A stretch of 64,000 nt of DNA from Saussurea involucrata (lineage: Eukaryota > Streptophyta > Magnoliopsida > Asterales > Asteraceae): the NCBI GenBank assembly GCA_033807775.1, contig CM066326.1:89132873-89196872 (forward strand), in the 5' to 3' direction. Position 1 is the first letter of the stretch, and each line of letters begins with the position of its first letter. The position numbers and the translations under genes are program-made. Shown here piece after piece: positions 57,675-64,000 of the stretch. The notes under the pieces were generated by a model. That model made no database searches and was not told where the DNA came from. It worked only from the letters and a program-made list of their open reading frames with translations.

Positions 57675-58110
57675 TGTGACAACCCGCCAAGCATGAGACG
57701 GATTTCCCGAAGGTTCACCGGAATCCGGAACCTTCTACACTACTCAAGAAGCATAGAGGACCTTGTGGAAGCTTTCTAGAAGACTCTCCATGGAAGGAGG
57801 TAGAAGCCTCTTGTATATAGCATCATTCTTGATAGATCTAGAATGATCCATGTACATATCTAGATAGATATTCTCTAGAATGTTCCCTAGAGTAGTATAA
57901 ATAGGTAGTGGCCTCATTTGGCACAACACACCTCAAAACATTCTTTTAAGCTCTCTTGTAAGTTCTCTCAAGCAATACAAGTTTCCTTTGCATTCCAACA
58001 TTCTCTTGTGTTCTCTTTACTTGCCTTAATCGTTGGTTGTTTCGGGAGTTTGGCTGACTTAGTTCGAGAACTAAGGCCGCACGCGATCTTGTAGAGACAA
58101 GTCCGTGACA
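57675..58110 (+). mobile_element. Small solo LTR H (436 bp, TRIM-sized)
   Basis: TGTGACAACCC...GTCCGTGACA with a 4-bp TSD TCAT (57671-57674 and 58111-58114). It has TATAAATAGG at about 57893-57902. Removing it with one TCAT restores an open frame from CNL into MPYIPEAQPYY. The size suits a TRIM or a small solo LTR. Confidence 0.7.
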
Positions 58111-58193
58111 TCATGCCCTACATTCCTGAAGCTCAACCATACTACCAAAACATCGCCACCGAAATCAAACGCCGACATCGACCGAGGAAGTAG
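58111..58193 (+). pseudogene. Sirevirus B post-pol ORF, C-terminal end
   Basis: Reads MPYIPEAQPYYQNIATEIKR and a basic tail (RRHRPRK), then TAG at 58191-58193. Confidence 0.65.
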
Positions 58194-58489
58194 TTTGGAT
58201 GGTAACTATCTTCAAGTACTTGTATCTCACTTCCATGTAACAGTTTCTAATGAATACAAGTACTTCTCTTTTATAACTTAGAATCTATTTGAATTTCATT
58301 TCTTTGTTGCACATATTTCTTTACTTGTAAATATCGGACATTCTTAACAAATCCATAAAAGAATAATAGACCAAAAAGAACAAAAAGAATGGTCTATGTG
58401 AAAAGAACCCAAAAGAGTAAAAAGGGTCAAAATGCAGTTACTCTTACATATTCTAAGTATGGAGCTCAAATTCAAATAGGGGGGATTAT
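58194..58489 (+). other. 3' tail and polypurine tract of sirevirus B
   Basis: AT-rich tail ending in AAATAGGGGGGAT, the polypurine tract equivalent to that of sirevirus A. Confidence 0.6.
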
Positions 58490-59386
58490 TGGGTCACCAA
58501 AGATTTGAAATTGACCCACCGATTTCACTCTTAAAAATCTTACTTAGAATATTTTCTTTTGGTTCTTTGTGATGACTTAGACAAGATAACAAATGATCGG
58601 TGAAGTCGAAGATCAACCGAAATCAAGCCTGAAGATGCTCTCATTGTGGAAGTGAAAGCCAATCTTCTCAAAAAAAGTGTATAGTCATTCCCACCGATAT
58701 GTCTTATGAAAATCGGTGGACATACCTACCGATCCTCTCCATGATCGGTCAACAAGTCCCACCGATAAGAGCCTCAAAATCGGTGGGAACATGATACTTC
58801 TTATGCTTAGTTCTTTTCAAGGATTCTAACCAACCTCAAAGTCTAAATCGGTGGAATACTTCTTGGAAGACAAAAAGAGAAGATCATTTATTATGGGACA
58901 ATGTCTATTGCTAGGTAAAAGTGACTATTTGTCGTTTTATCCATTATCAGATAAAGTCTCAATCAACATGGGTATTCTTCCTGGTACTAAGGAAAAAGGT
59001 GAAAAGGACACATCAACTTTTCAGAAGTCAACACCTACAATTGAATCTCCTGATGACAAGTGTCCTAAGCATTTAATGCTTCTTGCACTATAAAAGGAAG
59101 AAGAAGCTCCCCATACGCTTTCTGAAGAATTCTCTCAGTGCAAGATTGCTTCATCTCTTTAAGAACTTTATAGCTTTGATCTTTGTGTGTTAAAGTTGGT
59201 TTGTTATTTCTATTTGCTCTGTGAAAGATTGTTAGAATAGTTCATCTGTTCTTTCCGCAACAATCTATAGTTTCTACGTGTAATTCTTAGTTGAAGTTTT
59301 CAATAAAAGAATTAATTAAGTAATTTGTGTGTATTGTATTCAACCCCCCTTTCTACAATACTTGTGCTAGCCATTAGGGACTAACA
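58490..59386 (+). mobile_element. 3' LTR of sirevirus B
   Basis: Begins about TGGGTCACC and ends TAGGGACTAACA. It shares with LTR A the end AGTATTGTATTCAACCCCCC-type sequence. It has TATAAAAGG at 59089 preceded by GCATTTAATGC, and ACCGAT/ATCGGT words at about 58600-58855. Confidence 0.8.
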
Positions 59387-59709
59387 GTTTGAATGTTGCC
59401 TTGAATCTCAGGTTCTAGCTGAGTCGTTATTAAGAAGGATTAGGCGGAGCGTGTGAGTCTTGGGGAAATGCTTTTGGGACATGAACCATAGAAGATCTAT
59501 ACGATTAGAAATGACAACCCTTTTGTAATCTTGATTCCACAATATGATTTAGATTAGTTGGTTGTCATAAATCTTTCATTTGAATACAATTGTAATTTAA
59601 CTCATATACTTGTAAATCCCCTTTTGGGGTTGGCTCATGTAATAACAAATTTTATACCGCTCTTTCATATTATGAAAGTTTTTGTTTACCCCTATTTTAG
59701 GGTGTTACA
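59387..59709 (+). mobile_element. Solo LTR Y, right part
   Basis: Completes LTR Y: GGTTCTAGCTGAGTCG near its start and TTTTAGGGTGTTACA at its end, followed by the TSD copy ATGTG. Confidence 0.7.
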
Positions 59710-59714
59710 ATGTG

Positions 59715-60024
59715 CAACAGGTTCAGGTTGAGAATAGTTATAGTGACACCGTGAATAGATGAGTGCTAGTAGTGTGCTCGAGGAGTGAAGTGCTTAGTTA
59801 AGTCTTCCGCATTTATTTTGGGAATAACAGCCTGTATTTGTGTCAAGTAACACCCTACTTTATTTGGTCTTATTGTATGACTTAGATTATGGATAATGTT
59901 GAAGTTGTGATGTTTAAAATCTTGAGGTGATTTCAAGGATGGTTCGTAGTAACAATTTCATCTCCATTTGTCTATTTAATCGAAGTTTTTATTTAGTTGC
60001 TCTTCCAATTTTGAGGGTGTTACA
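59715..60024 (+). mobile_element. Solo LTR X, right part
   Basis: Continues directly after the TSD of Y (CAACAGGTTCAGG) and ends GAGGGTGTTACA. Confidence 0.7.
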
Positions 60025-60026
60025 AT

Positions 60027-60687
60027 TGTTGCAGATAAAAAATGAACTTCCCAAATCAACTAAGCTATTTATGCCGATTTCTACATGATAAATCGGAGGA
60101 TCCTCAAAATCGGAGGATTCTCCCTTTGTTTTTTTGTTGAGAAAATTCTCACCAACTTTGTACATGATAGGGACATTATATGATGTTTGAGGAAAAGATA
60201 TTTGTTTTTTTCAACTTTTCAGATTGTCTATAACAAGGTTTACAAATTACATTTGTCCCATGATAAGACAAAAATGACACTTGTTATTATCAAGGAGACA
60301 AGGACAAGTCTGACTTTCAGTTTCATCATGACAAGTGTCTCATGCATTTAATGCATAAGGCTGAAGACTCTTCCCATGTAAGGTTACACTATTTCAAGAG
60401 AATTTCCAAGTGCTCAAGCAAAAATCGGCTGTCTCATTCTCTCTCAAGAACTTAATAGCTTTATTACTTGGTGTTTTCAAGTTGTGTTCGTTTTTTCTGA
60501 TTTTTTAGTGAAAAATTGCTAGGATAGATTTTTATCTGTTATTCCCCGCAACAATCTTAAAGTTTATGTGTGTAATTCTTGATTTATAATCAATAAAGAA
60601 TTAAATTAAGCAAAATATTTGAGTATTGTATTCAACCCCATTCTACAATACTTGTTAGTGTATGCTATTTCATATACGGGGCTAACA
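60027..60687 (+). mobile_element. Third sirevirus-type solo LTR
   Basis: Ends ACGGGGCTAACA with the upstream TGTATTCAACCCCATTCTAC shared with sirevirus A and B LTRs. It carries CATGCATTTAATGCATAAGG, as upstream of TATA in the other two, and ATCGGAGGAT words near 60083-60120. The left end is taken as TGTTGCAG, directly beside LTR X. No TSD is visible, so it may be truncated. Confidence 0.6.
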
Positions 60688-60697
60688 TGATCCTTAA

Positions 60698-61006
60698 GGT
60701 AGCGTTTGGTACGCAGACTAGACTGAACGGGACAGGACAGGACTGGACTGGACATGACGGGACAGGACTGGACAGGACTGGAGGAGATGATTTTAATCTA
60801 GGTTTAACTATCTGATGTTGGAAAAATGGAGTATTTTAGTAATCTTGTGTTTTAGTCCCATGTTGTTCCACCTATTTTGGTGGAACAAAAAATATTAAGT
60901 TTTGTCCCATGTTGTCCCATCTGATTTTTGTCCCATGACATACCAAACATGGGACTATTTTTTTTGTCCCGTCCCGTCCCACCCAGTCTGCGTACCAAAC
61001 GCACCC
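60698..61006. mobile_element. Tourist-like MITE, second copy of the 2009-2338 family
   Basis: Terminal repeats GGTAGCGTTTGGTACGCAGA and GGGTGCGTTTGGTACGCAGA, flanked by TAA. The inner part repeats GGACAGGACTGGA. Confidence 0.7.
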
Positions 61007-61129
61007 TAAGCCCCCAACTCCTAATTGGCCAATTGTTTATTCAAGATGGGAATTTTGGCCAAAACACGAAGTCTAAAAATATTACATAAATATAAATTAT
61101 TCAATTAACATATAAAATAATATATATAT

Positions 61130-61270
61130 ATATATACACGAAATATGCGATGCGGTTTGAACCGCGATTTGATAACTCAAAACCGCAAAGCACACCACAT
61201 ATTGCGGTTTGGTAATAATGCAAACCACAAAAAGCACCGCCAAAGTTCTAAACCGCGTTTCAAATTCTCT
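61130..61270. repeat. GCGGTTT-rich transposon-end remnant
   Basis: ATGCGGTTTGAACCGCG and related GCAAACC/GCGGTTT words in both orientations, like ends of hAT-type MITEs. Boundaries undefined. Confidence 0.35.
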
Positions 61271-61439
61271 CGAACTTAACCAAAAACTTTAAAAAAAAAT
61301 ACCGAAACGGTGGAATTCGGCTAAAAACACATAAAACGACTTTATGGACCTTTGATCCACCTAGGTGCACACACTCACCAAAAATTATGGGTTAGCTGTT
61401 GCTCGTGGTTGAATTTTTCTAACGACTTAGGTCCCTAAG

Positions 61440-61787
61440 AGCATCTGCAATAGATTCCCCAAAATTTCTCAAAAATAGGGAACCAAAAGTCAAAATTTCT
61501 ATAAAAGTATTATTCATCTACAACATATTCCCCGTTTTGGAGAATCCAACAGTTTTTATAATATTAAAATGTTCCATTGATCTATTAAATATCAGTTCTA
61601 TCTTTAAATATTTATTTTCAAAGTTTCATATGGTGATATCACATAGTAATGTTTTTTTTTGGGGTAATCTCCATATTTGGAGAAAAAACCTTCTCCCAAT
61701 TTTGGAGATAGTTTTGGAAAACCGTTGGAGCAAAATATTAGCTTAAAATCTTCATTTCTTCATTTTGGAGAAGCTGTTGGAGATACT
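61440..61787. mobile_element. MITE upstream of the right-hand gene
   Basis: Inverted ends AGCATCTGCAATAGATTCCC and AGTATCTCCAACAGCTTCTC. TTTTGGAGA and its complement recur inside. The short reading frame in the middle is non-coding. Confidence 0.6.
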
Positions 61788-62054
61788 TGAATGCTCACTT
61801 TACCCAAGTCGTTAACTTACTTAGGGACACAAGAGAACTCATTAAAAATTGCAACCATAAATACCCAACTTGTAAAAAAATGCAACCACATGAGCAAGTT
61901 TTTTAAAAATAGAGATGGGATCCGTTAAAAACATAAAATCAAGGGACCAAATTTGTAATTCACTCCAACAAAAGAAACAAAACCCTTAAATCAAATGGAT
62001 GGCATTCGGGTCATCGGGTGGGCAATCTCGAGTCCAGACCGAATAACTTACAGT

Positions 62055-62074
62055 GGCCCACTTCTCATGGCCCA
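62055..62074 (+). promoter_or_regulatory. Two site II elements in the promoter of the right-hand gene
   Basis: GGCCCA at 62055-62060 and 62069-62074 (TGGGCC on the other strand), 100-120 bp upstream of the ATG. Paired site II motifs are common in promoters of plant housekeeping genes. No clear TATA box. Confidence 0.5.
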
Positions 62075-62176
62075 AATCCGACAAAGTATTTGACCCGTTC
62101 ACCGTAAGTCGGCTCCTTTTTCAGACAAATCCCACCTCCTGAAACTGAAGCTCCATATTGCTTTCTGTAACCATCA

Positions 62177-63366
62177 ATGGCCGCTAGCAAATTCATGAAG
62201 CGCTTGTTGCTTAACATAGGTACACATTTCTTCTCATTTTTGCTCATATATTTGTACTATTACTAGTTTCTTAACGGTCTGATGATTTTCATTATGAACC
62301 CTATGCGTTTGTTGATTGGATTCTGCTTTAAATTGCATTGTATGAGTCGTTGATTTATAATTATTTTGATGATTTTTCTTCATACGGATGAGGTGCGGTT
62401 TATGATGAATTTTACGGTAATGGTTTCGAGCTAGTGATTGATCCAATTGCGCCCTTCGTCCAAAATTTAAGTTCGAGATGTAAGTATCTGAGAACTGTTA
62501 TGAGTATCTTGTTCAAAAGGAATGACTGCAAATTGTGATCAAACATCTTCTGAATATGATTTTTATAATTGAAGTTGTTTTGTATAATGTAAAGTTTGAT
62601 GAAAGAGCAATTTGAATAAAACATATTGGTTTGGTTTACTGAAGTTGATTATTATGAACAATTTTGTTTGTTTGTTTTTTGAAATTGAAAGTGATGTTCC
62701 AATTAAAACACACAAGTAACAGAAAAATACAAAAGGAAGATCTATAGCAGCCACCATCATTCCATCAAACTTACCACAAATTGTTCTGTAGAAAAAAGCA
62801 TGTGAGTTAAGATACATTCTATCTTTGAAAAAAAAGCAAAAATGGTGAGTTTGAGGGTAAACTAGTAATTGCCATGATGTCTTGGATTTTTTCTTTAGAT
62901 ACAAATATTTACTTGGAAGTCTTGAACCAAAGATGCTGCAATGATTCATGAAAGTTGGAAATGAAGGAATTATTTTCTTGTTTCACTCTGTTGCGAAGGA
63001 CTAAATTGATTTTAGGCTCATATTTTGATTTTGTAATTTGTTCAGTCTCATTCCATGTTGGTGATGCAGATTTGAGTTTAAATTTGATAAGGAAAAGGGA
63101 ATTATATCATCGGTATGTATATAATGCACTCAGCCGTTATCAATCACAATGGTCAAAGGTAGAAAATCCTAACACCAAGGATGCAAAGGATGCAACTGTA
63201 TTACCTATATCTCAACAAGACAACCAAATGGAGTCTAGCTCCGGGCTTAGCAAATACAGTTCTGATGAAGATGATGCAACCAACAACAAGTGGAAGTTAG
63301 AGCTTGATTGGCTCACAAAAGCACTTGAACCAGCTCTGCAATTGTGTAGGTGGCCTCTGCCAACAG
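62177..63366 (+). CDS. Unrecognised plant gene, first three exons, 3' partial
   Basis: Exon 1 62177-62219 (MAASKFMKRLLLNI), donor G|GTACAC. Exon 2 62393-62479 reads in phase as AVYDEFYGNGFELVIDPIAP and FVQNLSSR, donor AT|GTAAGT. Exon 3 63070-63366 (acceptor GATGCAG) reads LSLNLIRKRELYHRYVYNAL then a Gln/Ser/Asp-rich stretch and WKLELDWLTKALEPALQLCR, donor CAG|GTTTGT. The two internal phases agree, which supports the model; the exon 2 acceptor (GATGAG|) is the weakest point. The rest of the gene lies beyond 64000. I do not recognise the family and see no membrane segment or catalytic motif. Intron 3 contains an antisense copia element. Exon boundaries need transcript support. Confidence 0.6.
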
Positions 63367-63411
63367 GTTTGTTATTTTTGTATGTGTCTCTGCCGTAGTT
63401 TGGTTTCTATC

Positions 63412-63537
63412 TAAGGGTCTGTTTGTTAGCAGCTTAACGAGCTTAATGGGACTTACAACTTATTCAATCAGCTATGTTTGGTAGTGGCTTAATGATATAG
63501 AGAGTGACTTATTCAGTAAGCTTTTAGGGGGGAGCTT
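63412..63537. mobile_element. Partial MITE in intron 3, cut by the copia LTR
   Basis: GGGTCTGTTTGTTAGCAGCT at the start is a typical MITE end. Several CAGCTTAA/GCTTAATG words follow, but the other end is not found before the LTR at 63538. Confidence 0.4.
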
Positions 63538-63812
63538 TGTTGTCCCTAATCGTTTGATTCACAAACACACAAGAATTTACTGAAAAATAATCGTACATTA
63601 AGATTGAATAAACTGTTTACATACACTTGTTTATATAGACATAAAACCTAACCATCGTGACTGTTCAGAATTATTGTGAACTTTACCAACAGTCATGTCT
63701 ATTCCTAACTAACTTCCCATAACCGACTATTCCAGTTATTAACTTTATTATTGACACACTAAGCCCTTTGGCTTATACACATATCTGAGCAATGAACGGG
63801 ATTAGGTCCACA
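63538..63812 (-). mobile_element. LTR (3' LTR) of a minus-strand Ty1/copia element
   Basis: 275 bp, plus-strand TGTTGTCCC...AGGTCCACA. On the coding strand it follows the polypurine tract AAGGGGGAGAA (63823-63813). The 5-bp flank on the left is AGCTT; the other TSD copy is outside the window. Confidence 0.75.
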
Positions 63813-63821
63813 TTCTCCCCC

Positions 63822-64000
63822 TTAATCTCGATCGTTGCTTCGTCCTAGATCTTGAACCCCGAGCATCTGTCGCATAGTGACAAACTTCAGCCTTGGCAAA
63901 GCTTTAGTCAATATATCTGCCCTTTGTAGTTCGCCACTGACGTGTTCCACATTGATGTGTCCATTCTCTACACATTCACGAATGAAATGGTAACGAATGT
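63822..64000 (-). CDS. Copia pol C-terminus (RNase H), 5' partial
   Basis: The minus strand is open from the window edge to TAA at 63824-63822. IRYHFIRECVENGHINVEHV, ADILTKALPRLKF and MRQMLGVQDL are the standard end of copia RNase H (ADILTKAL). It belongs to a copia lineage other than the sireviruses, since the LTR follows within 10 bp and there is no post-pol ORF. The rest lies beyond 64000. No lesions are seen in the visible 59 codons. Confidence 0.85.
   Translation of the reverse strand, partial: IRYHFIRECVENGHINVEHVSGELQRADILTKALPRLKFVTMRQMLGVQDLGRSNDRD

Larger units (their letters stand above)
36359..59386 (+). mobile_element. Sirevirus B (Ty1/copia), 5'-truncated, with five nested inserts
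   Basis: A related but distinct sirevirus lacking its 5' LTR, primer site and gag N-terminus. It runs gag, protease, integrase, RT and RNase H (to 51801), spacer, post-pol ORF (52606-58193), polypurine tract and 3' LTR (58490-59386). Inserts are element D (39031-47911), solo LTR E (48368-49572), a hAT MITE (50356-50874), solo LTR F (53245-54555) and LTR H (57675-58110). For D, the MITE, F and H, removing the insert plus one TSD copy leaves the reading frame intact. Confidence 0.85.

Noticed and set aside
9257..61270. GCGGTTT-rich patches on both sides of the nest as the two ends of one hAT element split by it
   Set aside because: The patches lack matching termini and TSDs, and other elements lie between them and the nest, so they are more likely independent remnants.
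62065..62949. Minus-strand frames over the right-hand gene
   Set aside because: They overlap promoter, exons and introns of the plus-strand gene, which has consistent splice phases, and show no domain.

Overview
This is 64 kb of AT-rich plant nuclear DNA dominated by nested LTR retrotransposons. Introns, MITEs, a plant-style snoRNA cluster, chromovirus and sirevirus elements and initiator-Met primer sites all point to a flowering plant. A eudicot is likely. Asteraceae is only a guess from the general look of the sireviruses. No bacterial-type features are present.

Left flank (1-9765). The window opens in the last two exons of a bHLH transcription factor (EMB1444/bHLH155/LHW type, ACT-like C-terminus), whose last intron carries two MITEs. 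More MITEs follow. Next is a minus-strand polycistronic box C/D snoRNA locus (about 3870-4980) with TATA and telo-box. Four snoRNAs have perfect or near-perfect terminal stems, and two carry guides matching 18S rRNA (U44-like and U36a/snR47-like). Two 1.3-kb elements with long terminal inverted repeats come after it. The first appears to have captured part of a MATH-domain gene.

Nest (9766-60024). The layers can be ordered by target-site duplications (TSDs). Solo LTR X (gypsy type) is split by solo LTR Y (TSD ATGTG). Y is split by a block of two Ty1/copia sireviruses. Sirevirus A (13958-36358) carries a Tekay-like chromovirus C (22832-30953, TSD CCTTT) and an LTR insert G. Sirevirus B (36359-59386, 5' truncated) carries element D (TSD TAGGC), solo LTR E (TSD CAAAA), a hAT MITE (8-bp TSD), solo LTR F (TSD CATTT) and a small LTR H (TSD TCAT). 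D itself contains an inverted solo LTR of its own family (TSD ACATT). All polyproteins seen in full are broken by stops, frameshifts or insertions. In several cases removing the insert and one TSD copy restores frame.

Right flank (60025-64000). A third sirevirus-type solo LTR, several MITEs and then the first three exons of an unrecognised plant gene (ATG at 62177) with site II motifs in its promoter. Its third intron holds the 3' end of another copia element in antisense.

Most notable pattern. Nearly every LTR here, copia and gypsy alike, carries a dense cluster of its own short CpG-containing and often palindromic motif in the 5' part of the LTR, usually just upstream of a TATA box. The motif differs by family: CCGG, TTCCGGAA, GGTATACCGCG, CCGCGGCACAC, GCGATAGTGCCC, TCGCTGA, ATCGGT, GCTGCAGC. 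Such repeated, independent acquisition suggests a shared cis-regulatory, chromatin or RNA function.
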